From Streptomyces pluripotens (GTDB taxonomy: Bacteria; Actinomycetota; Actinomycetes; Streptomycetales; Streptomycetaceae), in contig NZ_CP021080.1 in assembly GCF_000802245.2 (NCBI RefSeq), forward strand, positions 992,001 to 1,056,000: a DNA stretch of 64,000 nucleotides, in the 5' to 3' direction. Every line of letters begins with the position of its first letter. Position 1 is the first letter of the stretch. The notes under the pieces are model-generated. The model did no database searches, was not told the origin of the DNA, and saw only the letters and a program-made list of their open reading frames with translations. This document shows, piece after piece, positions 46,980 through 54,844 of this stretch. The translations under genes and the position numbers were made by a program.

Positions 46980-47570
46980 GTGGAAGAAAATGCAACAGCA
47001 AAGCAGGTGACCCCCACCCGGTTCCGGACGATCTTGGCGGACCCGCCGTGGTCGCATGACCAAAGAGGTGCAAAAGGTGCAGAGCGGCATTACTCGCTCA
47101 TGGATCTGAGCAAGATCAAGGGGATGCCGGTCGCCGATCTGGCGGAAGAGAACAGTCATTTGTGGCTTTGGGTCACAAATAGCTCACTCCGTGACGGCTA
47201 CGACGTTGCCGCAGCCTGGGGCTTCGTCCCCAAGTCGATCTTGACCTGGGTGAAGTTTCGTCTCGGTTTGGGCAGCACGCTCCGAAATGCTTCCGAGCAT
47301 GTGCTGTTTTGCACGCGGGGCAAGGCTCCGGTCAAGTTCAAGTCACAGCCGACGTGGTTCAACGCGCCGGTCACTGAGCACTCCAGGAAGCCCGACGAGC
47401 AGTACGCCCTCATCGAGCGACTGTCGGATGGTCCATATTTGGAGCTATTTGCCCGCAGGCGTCCCCCGAGCAATCGAGGATGGTCAATCTGGGGTAATGA
47501 GGTCGATTCCGACTTGGTCATCCCCAGCTATCCCGTGCCGAGTGACCGGCACCACCAGCGAAACACCTAA
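46980..47570 (+). CDS. MT-A70 family adenine methyltransferase
   Basis: The 196-residue product carries the MT-A70 catalytic motif DPPW in ILADPPWSHDQ, preceded by the FRTI strand. The later region has HLWLWVTNSSL and HVLFCTRGKAPV typical of the family. Bacterial members are usually DNA N6-adenine methyltransferases, and here it may modify the element to escape host restriction. The GTG at 46980 follows AAAGGAGAG; the frame is open from 46839. Confidence 0.85.
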   Translation: MEENATAKQVTPTRFRTILADPPWSHDQRGAKGAERHYSLMDLSKIKGMPVADLAEENSHLWLWVTNSSLRDGYDVAAAWGFVPKSILTWVKFRLGLGSTLRNASEHVLFCTRGKAPVKFKSQPTWFNAPVTEHSRKPDEQYALIERLSDGPYLELFARRRPPSNRGWSIWGNEVDSDLVIPSYPVPSDRHHQRNT

Positions 47571-47589
47571 CCGCGGAAGGAGGTGGTCC

Positions 47590-47763
47590 ATGACCAAACG
47601 CAAGACAAGCAGCAAGCGGCCAGAACGCCGCTACGTCGTCCACGGTGTCCGGCGGGAGATGCCAGATCTCCGGAAGCTCAGCAAGGCCCTCCTGGCAGTG
47701 GTGCTCGCCGAACAACAGCGCACCGCGGATGCCGTTGAACCCGAGGAAGGTGTTCGCGGATGA
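47590..47763 (+). CDS. small basic protein preceding the ATPase
   Basis: The 57-residue product starts with a very basic segment (MTKRKTSSKRPERRY) and continues with one amphipathic helix. GGAAGGAGGT precedes the ATG. Its stop overlaps the ATPase start (ATGA), so the two are made together. It may act as an accessory factor of the ATPase. Confidence 0.65.
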   Translation: MTKRKTSSKRPERRYVVHGVRREMPDLRKLSKALLAVVLAEQQRTADAVEPEEGVRG

Positions 47764-49982
47764 CTGCTGCCTTGGGCAAAGCCTTGCAGTTTGCCCGACT
47801 GCACCTGCCGCGCCCCCTCGATGCCGATGCCGTGCTCGCCCTCTTGGGCCGGCTGGCGCCAGATCGCCAATCGGGGCACCTCGTGCTTGAACTTCACGCT
47901 GAGAGCGGCAGCCAGGTGCGCTGCCTCCTCGGTGCCCGACCGGTAGACATGGCGCGGCTGGGGCATCTGCTCGGGCACTTCCTGCCCGGCTCCTTGCTCG
48001 AAGTCACGCCGGAGCGGCCTCCGGCTCGTCCGCCCGTCACGGCCGCTGGTCGCCTGCGCGTCCGGCCTTCGTATCTGCCCTTGAGCATGGACGCACCCGA
48101 GAATGTCTCCCGGGCGGTGCTGTCGGCAGTGTCCATACCGCTCGCGCCAGACGAGGCGTTGGTCGTACAGGTCATCCTCGGTGAACGGATTTTGCCGCGT
48201 GTGCTACCGGCGGAATTCCAGGACCCAAGCCTGCCGCTCGCACAACTGCTTCTGGTCGGCACCAGGCCGGCGGGGGCGGAGCTTCGCGGACGCCTACGCA
48301 AGCGTGTGGAACACCCCGGCTTCATGGCCACAATCCGCGTCGGTGCGGCAGCTGCCACGCGGCAGCGTCGGACCAGCCTGCTCCTCGGCGTGTTGTCCGG
48401 CCTGACCGTGGCCCAAGGTCCGGGCACTCGTATTCGGCTCGTCCACGACAGCGCGGAGCGCCTCAACGAGGGCCGTCGGCCGTGGTTGTGGCCACTCAAG
48501 CTGTCCGTGCCAGAGTTGGTTGGGTTGTTGGCCTGGCCGCTTGGCGAGGAGGAGTTGCCAGGGTTGCCACCGCTGCACCCGAAGCCGCTGCGCGCATCGG
48601 CACGGGTACACCAGGGCGAGCGGGTCTTCGCCCAGAGCGCTGCGCCAGGCGACACGCGCCGGATCGGGATATCGGCCAGAGACCAGACGTTTCACGGAGT
48701 GGCCTACGGCCCCTCCGGGTCGGGTAAGACTAATGTCCTACTTCGCCTCATCCTCGCGGACATAGCAGCAGGTCGGCCGGTCATCGTCCTTGATCCAAAA
48801 CAGCAGCTCATCGACTCGATCTTGGCGCGCGTGCCCGCCGACCAGGTTGATCGGATCGTGGAGCTCAACCCTGCTGACGCTTCGCCTGTTTCGTTCAATC
48901 CGCTGGACGTTGGCCAGCGTGACCCCGACGTGATCGTTGACGGCCTATTGGCCGTTTTCGCAGCAGTCTTCGCAGACGGCTACGGCCCACGTACAGCGGA
49001 CATCTTCAGCTCGGGCTTGCGCACGCTGGCCCGCGGCAGTCTTCCGAACGCACCGGCGACTCTGACAGATTTGCCCCGGTTGTTCACCGACCCGGCGTTC
49101 CGCCGTCCCTACGTCGGCCGCGTGCAAGGCGACCTAGCGCTGGCTGGGTTCTGGTCCTGGTACGACGATCTCGCTCCGGCCAACCAGGCCGCCATCCTGG
49201 CAGCCCCTATGAATAAACTACGACAATTCCTGCTGCGGCCAGCGGTGGTGCGGATGCTCGACCAGCGGTCGGGGAAGTTTCGGCTGCGGGATGTCTTCCG
49301 TACCAACAAGGTCGTGCTCGTAGGGCTCAACGAGGGGCTCATCGGGCCGGGGGTGGCATCACTCATCGGTAGCCTCGTGATCGCGGAGGTCTGGCAGGCC
49401 GTCCAGGAGCGGGCCGGTGAACCGGGTGCACACCTGCGGCCCGGCACGGTGTATGTGGATGAAGCACCCCGGTTTGTACACCTGCCGACTTCACTGGCCG
49501 ACGCTTTGGCCATTTCGCGAAGTTTGTCCGTCGGCTGGTTCCTCGCCGCACAGTTCAGGAGCCAATTCCCGGCGGAGCTGCGGACGGCGGTGGACATAAA
49601 CGCACGGAGCAAGGTCGTCTTTGCGACCGAGGCCGACGATGCGCGCGACCTGGCGACCAAGCTGGCGCCGGAGCTGGAGCCTGTCGACTTCATGTCGCTG
49701 CGTCGCTTTGAGGCGTACGTGAATCTTGTGGCGGATGGTGCGCCTTCCGGTTGGGCGCTGGTCAAAACGCTGCCGCCACCGCCGGTCACTGGCGACGCCG
49801 AAGCGGTTCGGGCTATTGCCCGCACCAACTGGAGTCCCCAGCCGAGCACGTCAACGGGCGGGCCTGCTGCCGGAGTCCAAGGCGCTGTCGAGCCAGGGCT
49901 GTTGCAAAGTCTTTTGATCTTGCGTGGGAGCGCTGGTCAGGCAAGGCCGAGGAGGTCCAGTGGTCGGCGGAAGCCGTCGTAG
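47760..49982 (+). CDS. VirD4/FtsK-HerA-like DNA-pumping ATPase, C-terminus replaced by IS sequence
   Basis: The 740-residue product has an N-terminal region of about 300 residues of unknown fold, then a RecA-like motor domain. Walker A is GPSGSGKT at 317-324, VIVLDPKQQLID follows, and Walker B is VYVDEA at 564-569. Such ATPases drive DNA transfer as coupling proteins. The last 29 residues come from an IS element: removing the IS and one 8-bp duplicate restores a frame with 15 other codons (PPQIGRKRRTKPAEG) and a stop at 51286-51288, for 726 residues. Confidence 0.8.
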   Translation: MTAALGKALQFARLHLPRPLDADAVLALLGRLAPDRQSGHLVLELHAESGSQVRCLLGARPVDMARLGHLLGHFLPGSLLEVTPERPPARPPVTAAGRLRVRPSYLPLSMDAPENVSRAVLSAVSIPLAPDEALVVQVILGERILPRVLPAEFQDPSLPLAQLLLVGTRPAGAELRGRLRKRVEHPGFMATIRVGAAAATRQRRTSLLLGVLSGLTVAQGPGTRIRLVHDSAERLNEGRRPWLWPLKLSVPELVGLLAWPLGEEELPGLPPLHPKPLRASARVHQGERVFAQSAAPGDTRRIGISARDQTFHGVAYGPSGSGKTNVLLRLILADIAAGRPVIVLDPKQQLIDSILARVPADQVDRIVELNPADASPVSFNPLDVGQRDPDVIVDGLLAVFAAVFADGYGPRTADIFSSGLRTLARGSLPNAPATLTDLPRLFTDPAFRRPYVGRVQGDLALAGFWSWYDDLAPANQAAILAAPMNKLRQFLLRPAVVRMLDQRSGKFRLRDVFRTNKVVLVGLNEGLIGPGVASLIGSLVIAEVWQAVQERAGEPGAHLRPGTVYVDEAPRFVHLPTSLADALAISRSLSVGWFLAAQFRSQFPAELRTAVDINARSKVVFATEADDARDLATKLAPELEPVDFMSLRRFEAYVNLVADGAPSGWALVKTLPPPPVTGDAEAVRAIARTNWSPQPSTSTGGPAAGVQGAVEPGLLQSLLILRGSAGQARPRRSSGRRKPS

Positions 49983-51232
49983 GACATCTCGCGGAGTCCG
50001 GCCGCGATGTTCGCGTGGCCGGAGGCTCGCAGTGTGTTGATCGCGAAGCTGCGGAGGGTGGCCATGTTGTCCGGGCCGTGTCCGGTTCGGACCGTGGAGG
50101 CGTCCTCGGCGAAGGCGGTGTCTCGGACGAAGTGGAGACGGTTCTCGATGATCCACTGCGAACGGACGATCTTCGCGATGCGCTCGGGGGAGGCTTCGCG
50201 GCTGGCCAGGTCCGTGATGACGTAGACCGTCTCGCGGCTGCGTTTGCCGGTCTTGCGCTGAGTGCGGTGCCGGACGATCTTCGCGACCTGGACCGCGTGG
50301 GGGAAGTCGACGCCGAGGTCGGTGATGGTCAGGGCCTGCACGACGCGGGTCTCCAGGCGTCCGTGGGCATCGGTGCGGTCGTAGAACTTCGCACTCGCCT
50401 TCTCCCAGGGCAGGGTGGCGAGTTGGCGGTGCAGGTTCTTCTGGTTGCGCTTCACGGTGAAGGCGTAGTGCGCCTTCTTCTCCTCGACGAGGAACCGGGC
50501 GTGATCGCGCTGGCAGTGCAGGGCATCCGCGGAGACCGTGACGCCGGTCAGGTCGTAGGGCGCCAGCAAGGCGTCAAAGCAGGTGATTTCGTTCGTCTTG
50601 CCGGGGACCCGCAGTTGGGTGACGGTCAGGCCGGCGCCGGTGATCGCGGCCAGCAGATGGGCGGCCGGGATCTCGCCGTGGCGCGAGCCGCGGGCGCTCT
50701 TGCCGTCCACCGCGAGGGTGTCCGCCCCGGCCGGATCGGATCCGAGCAGGTCGGCGAGCCCGCCGGGGCAGGCGGCGTTCAGGACGCGGCGGATGGTCGC
50801 CGCACTCGGCGCGATGCGCACGTTCAAGACCGTCGTGGCGCGGGCGCCGAGCCGGGCGAGCGTGTCCTGCGGGGCGCTCGCTGCCCACTGGCCGATCGCG
50901 GCGAAGGAACGGGCTCCGGTCAGCACCGCCGAGCAGGCCACCAGCAGCACGCTCACGAACGAGTGACGCTTCCCGCGCCGATGCCGGGGGTCGGCCAAGG
51001 TCCGCAGCCGCAGGGCCAGCGGTCCGATCAACCGGTGCTGACGGGTGGGCGACTTGATCAGACAGACGGTGGCAGACTGACGGCACATCGAAGCTCCGGG
51101 CGGTGCGGGCGACTTGATCGGTCACCGGCATCAACCGGAGCTTCGTTGCGTACGGACCGGGCCGACCGCGCATCGTCATACCGTCGCGACCTGCGCACTC
51201 ACGTGATCACCGGGACTTTGAAACCGCCCTGG
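49893..51232. mobile_element. ISAs1-like insertion sequence, 1340 bp
   Basis: The IS is bounded by imperfect inverted repeats ccagggctgttgcaaagtc at the left and the complement of gactttgaaaccgccctgg at the right (51214-51232). An 8-bp target duplication ctgtcgag lies at 49885-49892 and 51233-51240. It contains one intact transposase gene. Clean duplications and an intact gene suggest a recent insertion. Confidence 0.88.
49937..51088 (-). CDS. ISAs1-family transposase
   Basis: The 383-residue DDE transposase shows an N-terminal SFAAIGQWA region, the first catalytic Asp in TLAVDGKSARGS, the second in TVSADALHCQ, and the Glu region in WIIENRLHFVRDTAF. These are typical of the ISAs1 group. The frame is complete. 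Its 3' end overlaps the truncated ATPase frame on the other strand. Confidence 0.88.
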   Translation of the reverse strand: MCRQSATVCLIKSPTRQHRLIGPLALRLRTLADPRHRRGKRHSFVSVLLVACSAVLTGARSFAAIGQWAASAPQDTLARLGARATTVLNVRIAPSAATIRRVLNAACPGGLADLLGSDPAGADTLAVDGKSARGSRHGEIPAAHLLAAITGAGLTVTQLRVPGKTNEITCFDALLAPYDLTGVTVSADALHCQRDHARFLVEEKKAHYAFTVKRNQKNLHRQLATLPWEKASAKFYDRTDAHGRLETRVVQALTITDLGVDFPHAVQVAKIVRHRTQRKTGKRSRETVYVITDLASREASPERIAKIVRSQWIIENRLHFVRDTAFAEDASTVRTGHGPDNMATLRSFAINTLRASGHANIAAGLREMSYDGFRRPLDLLGLA

Positions 51233-51288
51233 CTGTCGAGCCTCCGCAGATCGGGCGCAAGCGACGCACGAAGCCCGCCGAGGGATAG

Positions 51289-51587
51289 CCGTGGGTCGCG
51301 AATAGCGCTCGGGGTTGACCCTGTCTTCGCCCGTCTGTCCGCTGCTCTCTCCACGTTGGAGCAGACAGCCGCATTCGCCCAGCTCGACGCCTGTTCACCG
51401 GCAGATGCCGGAGGGGACTCAGAGCGTCTTCAGTCGTCCAATCCGCACCCCCGGCCCGGCAGGCCGGAGGAACAGCGAAGCGGTCCATGAACCGTTTTCC
51501 TGCGCGTGAGATCGGCGACGGGCGGCGCTCCTGGCGGAACGGCCACCCTGCGTGAAAACCCTACATTTTTTAAAGAAGGGAGAACGA
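51289..51587. other. region upstream of the replication-relaxation gene
   Basis: About 300 bases follow the ancestral ATPase stop. No convincing gene is seen. The last 40 bases turn AT-rich (ctacattttttaaag) and probably hold the promoter of the next gene. Confidence 0.45.
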
Positions 51588-52439
51588 ATGAAGAATAATG
51601 ACATCTCAAGCCTCCTTGAACTACTTTCCGACCGTGACCTATCCATCCTTGAATCACTGCGCACACACCGCGTTTTGACCACCGCTCTTATCCGGCGGCT
51701 CCATTTCCCGATCACTGGAGAGCCCACAGAACCAGGCACCAACAAAGGCCACGCCACCGAAATGGCCGCGAGCGTCGCCACCATCCGAGTCCTGACGAGG
51801 CTGGAGTCGCGTCGCCTCATTGCTCGGCTCAGTCGGCGGATCGGGGGAGTGCGTGCCGGTAGCAGTGGCATCTCCTGGCAACTGGGCGCCAGTGGTGAAC
51901 GGCTGCTGCGGGCACGACATGCCGACCCGGCACGACGGCGTTACAGCGAGCCGTCACCGAGCTTCATAGCGCACACCTTGGCGGCTGCTGACCTCGCGAT
52001 CCGGCTGTACGAGCTGGCCCGTGCGGGCGTGATCGAGCTGCTGGCCTTGGAAGCGGAGCCGGAGGCCTGGCGCACCTTCCTGTCGGCACATGGGGCCCGC
52101 CAGTGGCTCAAGCCTGACTTGTTCGCGGTCACGGCCGGCGGAGACTACGAGCACCATCTATTCATCGAGGCAGATTGTGCGACAGAGCACGCGCCGGTCA
52201 TCGTGCGCAAGGCACTCCAATACCAGCAGTACGCCAGGGCGGGCATCCACCAACAGGAGCACGGGTTGTTTCCGGCCGTGGTCTGGGTGGTGCCAGATGC
52301 CAAGCGGCAGAACGCCATCCGGGCGGCACTGGAAAGCGAGCCACGGCTCCGGGAGCCGGTGACCGCCGGGTTGTTTCAGGTGGTGACGAGTGAGGAATTT
52401 CCAGCGCTTATAACAAGCGCTGGACTGGCCAGCCCCTAA
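51588..52439 (+). CDS. replication-relaxation family protein
   Basis: The 283-residue product fits the replication-relaxation family found in actinomycete plasmids and integrative elements. The N-terminal winged-helix part reads LSDRDLSILESLRTHRVLTTALIRRLHF. The C-terminal part has KPDLFAV, FIEADCATEHAPVIVRKALQYQQY and FPAVVWVVPD, which resembles a nuclease-type fold (D...E.D...K). The ATG at 51588 follows GAAGGGAGA. It may start replication or process DNA for transfer, but the mechanism is not established. Confidence 0.8.
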   Translation: MKNNDISSLLELLSDRDLSILESLRTHRVLTTALIRRLHFPITGEPTEPGTNKGHATEMAASVATIRVLTRLESRRLIARLSRRIGGVRAGSSGISWQLGASGERLLRARHADPARRRYSEPSPSFIAHTLAAADLAIRLYELARAGVIELLALEAEPEAWRTFLSAHGARQWLKPDLFAVTAGGDYEHHLFIEADCATEHAPVIVRKALQYQQYARAGIHQQEHGLFPAVVWVVPDAKRQNAIRAALESEPRLREPVTAGLFQVVTSEEFPALITSAGLASP

Positions 52440-52453
52440 ACGGGCTTGGCCAG
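52425..52453 (+). terminator. terminator after the replication-relaxation gene
   Basis: ctggccagccc at 52425-52435 pairs with gggcttggccag at 52442-52453, with one bulged base. A second small stem ccagcgctt/aagcgctgg lies just upstream at 52401-52423. Confidence 0.6.
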
Positions 52454-52530
52454 CCAAAATGGCCCTCGGTAATTGGCCATAACGGAGTTAAAATAGGACT
52501 GCCAAATACCCGGAAACAAGGAGGAATTGA

Positions 52531-54321
52531 ATGAAGCAAAAGCAAAAGGCCGCTCAACGAGTCACTGGCGACGACTACGTAGCGTATCTACGCGTCTCCA
52601 CCAAGGGACAGGTCAACACCGACTACAACCCTGAGGGGCTGTCACTCCCGGCCCAGCGAGAGAAGGTTGAGGAGCGAGGCCGCGAGTTGGGCTCCGTCAA
52701 GGCCGCCGAGTTCGTGGACCCCGGGCGCACTGCCCGCACGATCGACCAGCGCCCCGAGTTCCAACAGATGATCGCCTACCTGCGCGAACACCCCAACGTG
52801 CGCTACGTCATCGTCTACATGCTGAGCCGGTTCGCCCGGAACCGGCTGGATGACGCGATCATGGTGGCGGCTCTGGAGCAACTCGGCGTCAAGCTGATCT
52901 CCGCCGTCGAGAAGAACATCGACGACACCCCGGCTGGACGGATGCTCCACGGCTTTCTCGCCGTAGTCAACGAGTACGTCTCCAACCAGAGTGCCGAGGA
53001 CGTCAAGTACAAGATGGGGCAGAAGGCCAAGAACGGCGGCACGATCACCCGGGCGCCAGTCGGCTACCTGAACACCATCGAGCACATCGAGGACCGCCGG
53101 GTCCGGACCGTGATCATCGACCCAGTACGCGGCCCGCTCATCCGCACCGCCTTCGAGCTGTACGCCACCGGCGAGTACACCCTCGCCGACCTGGCCGATG
53201 AGCTCTACGAGCGGGGCCTGCGGATGGTGCGCAACGCCAAGTACCCGGAGCGCGGCATCTCGCCGAACCGCCTGGCCGTAGCCATCCGGGATGACTACTA
53301 CACGGGGTGGATCACCTACGAGGGCGAGAAGTTTCGGGGACGCCACAAGCCGCTCATCTCGGAAGACGTCTTCGACCGGGTGCAGGACATCGCCAACAGC
53401 CGCACCCAAGCCCAGGAGCTACGGCGTGTCCACCACCACGAGCTGAAAGGCTCGCTGTTCTGTGGCTCCTGCCTGCGTCGTCACGGCGAACGCCGCCGCA
53501 TGATCCTGAGCCACGCCACCAATCGGCATGGCAACACCTACCGGTACTTCTTCTGCACCGGCCGCTACAGCCACACCTGCGAGCTGCCCTACGTCCCGCT
53601 CGGGCGGGTCGAGGAAGCTGTCGAGGCCCACTACGCGACTGTCCGGTTCACGCCCGAGTTCACGAGCGCGATGCGTGCCGACCTGGCTGCCATGCTGGAC
53701 GAGCAGCAGAGCACGACCAAGCTCCTCCATGCCCAGCTCACCAAACAGCTTCGTGAGCTCGACACCAAGGAGACCAACCTCATCGATCTGGCCGCCGACG
53801 GCACACTGCCACAGGGCAAGATCAAGGCCAGGCTGCGGGAGATCACCCGGCAGCGGGACCGTCTCACCGGCCGGTTGCAGGACACCGACCAGGATCTCAG
53901 CGTCACGGCAGAGATCATCGAGACGTGCTTGCAGCTCCTCGCGGACCCGCAAGCGCTCTACCAGCGCTGCGACGACCAGCAGCGCCGCCGGCTGAACCAA
54001 GCTCTCTTCGAGGAGCTGTACATCCATGAGGAACCGGACGGTGAGCTGCGGGTTGGTCACCAGCTCAAGGAGCCGTTCGACACCCTGCACGTGGCCCAGA
54101 ACAGTGGCCCCAAGCCCACAGACGGCCCAGCGGCCCCCGGTAGCCCCCATGCCGCCGTGCGTGCCCCCAAACGCACACAGCGCCCTCCCCAGGTGGGGGC
54201 GGGCGCTGCCAGGCACCAAACAGGGACCGCCCTGGCGGACGGCCCCTGGAAGGTAACGGGTTCCAATGAACTTCTTATGGTGGGCGATACTGGGTTCGAA
54301 CCAGTGACCTCTTCGGTGTGA
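52531..54321 (+). CDS. large serine recombinase (integrase), C-terminus changed by integration
   Basis: The 596-residue product has the serine recombinase catalytic domain, with Ser23 in YLRVSTKGQ and SRFARNRLDDA following. Next come the recombinase domain and a zinc ribbon (CGSC at 311-314, CTGRYSHTC later), then a coiled-coil region at about 390-470. Residues up to T587 are element-encoded; the last nine after the core come from the antisense of tRNA-Val. AAGGAGG precedes the ATG. In the excised form the frame would continue into the HTH ORF at 31776-32199, giving 727 residues. Confidence 0.9.
   Translation: MKQKQKAAQRVTGDDYVAYLRVSTKGQVNTDYNPEGLSLPAQREKVEERGRELGSVKAAEFVDPGRTARTIDQRPEFQQMIAYLREHPNVRYVIVYMLSRFARNRLDDAIMVAALEQLGVKLISAVEKNIDDTPAGRMLHGFLAVVNEYVSNQSAEDVKYKMGQKAKNGGTITRAPVGYLNTIEHIEDRRVRTVIIDPVRGPLIRTAFELYATGEYTLADLADELYERGLRMVRNAKYPERGISPNRLAVAIRDDYYTGWITYEGEKFRGRHKPLISEDVFDRVQDIANSRTQAQELRRVHHHELKGSLFCGSCLRRHGERRRMILSHATNRHGNTYRYFFCTGRYSHTCELPYVPLGRVEEAVEAHYATVRFTPEFTSAMRADLAAMLDEQQSTTKLLHAQLTKQLRELDTKETNLIDLAADGTLPQGKIKARLREITRQRDRLTGRLQDTDQDLSVTAEIIETCLQLLADPQALYQRCDDQQRRRLNQALFEELYIHEEPDGELRVGHQLKEPFDTLHVAQNSGPKPTDGPAAPGSPHAAVRAPKRTQRPPQVGAGAARHQTGTALADGPWKVTGSNELLMVGDTGFEPVTSSV
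54279..54290. repeat. attR core
   Basis: ggtgggcgatac at the right junction is also the 3' end of tRNA-Val(CAC). The element supplies a following tgg (54278-54280 on the plus strand), so the tRNA gene now encodes CCA. The left junction shows that the original flank read CCG. Confidence 0.8.
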
Positions 54322-54352
54322 ACGAAGCGCTCTCCCACTGAGCTAATCGCCC
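54281..54352 (-). tRNA. tRNA-Val(CAC)
   Basis: The 72-nt cloverleaf has the acceptor stem GGGCGAT/ATCGCCC, D-arm GCTCAGTGGGAGAGC, anticodon loop TTCACAC with anticodon CAC, and T-arm CTGGTTCGAACCCAG. It is the integration site of the element, whose sequence restores the last 12 bases. Confidence 0.95.
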
Positions 54353-54391
54353 GGGAACGCACTGAACGATACAGGTCCCGGCACGGTTCGT

Positions 54392-54844
54392 TCAAACCGC
54401 TTGCAGGTGGCGCAGCAGCCCGCGCCGTCCGGCCCGCATCATGAGCCGGTGGTTGGCGCGGAAGACGAGCCGACCCGGTACGGCGAACCGCCTCAGCAGG
54501 GGCTTGTGCACCCGGACTTCCTGGTCGTACCGGGCGGAAGCGCACGTGCCGGGGCCGCCGGTGGTGACGGTCCACCGGATCCAGCCCTCGATGTCGCCGG
54601 TCACGTCGATCTGCAGGACGCCTGCGGCCGGTTCGCGGTGCACGGCGCGAGCGGTGAAGGTCATGGTGTACGGCAGCACGGACCGGATAACGATGACACC
54701 AGTGCGGTGGTCCAGTCGACGCACCTCCCGTACCTGCGGCCACCAGCGGGGGTAGTCCTCGGGCCGGTCCAGTACCGCGTACACGGTGGCGGGCGGGGCG
54801 GGCAGGAGCCACAGGCTGCGGAAGCGGTACCGGGTCCAGTCCAT
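54392..54844 (-). CDS. SRPBCC-family protein
   Basis: The 150-residue product has the START/SRPBCC fold pattern: FRSLWLLPAPPATVYAVLDRPEDYPRWWPQV at the start and a long C-terminal helix region. Such proteins bind or transform small hydrophobic ligands (polyketide cyclase-like). The ligand is unknown. It is the first chromosomal gene right of the element. Confidence 0.85.
   Translation of the reverse strand: MDWTRYRFRSLWLLPAPPATVYAVLDRPEDYPRWWPQVREVRRLDHRTGVIVIRSVLPYTMTFTARAVHREPAAGVLQIDVTGDIEGWIRWTVTTGGPGTCASARYDQEVRVHKPLLRRFAVPGRLVFRANHRLMMRAGRRGLLRHLQAV

Larger units (their letters stand above)
31764..54290. mobile_element. integrated element of about 22.5 kb in tRNA-Val(CAC)
   Basis: The element is bounded by two copies of ggtgggcgatac (31764-31775 and 54279-54290), which is the 3' end of tRNA-Val(CAC). 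A large serine recombinase gene lies at the right end. Inside are a DNA-pumping ATPase, a replication-relaxation protein, a chain of tiny membrane-protein genes and AT-richer cargo, all unlike the flanking housekeeping genes. I see no recognisable relaxase or full type IV secretion set. It could be an actinomycete-type conjugative element or a mobilizable one. Confidence 0.85.
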
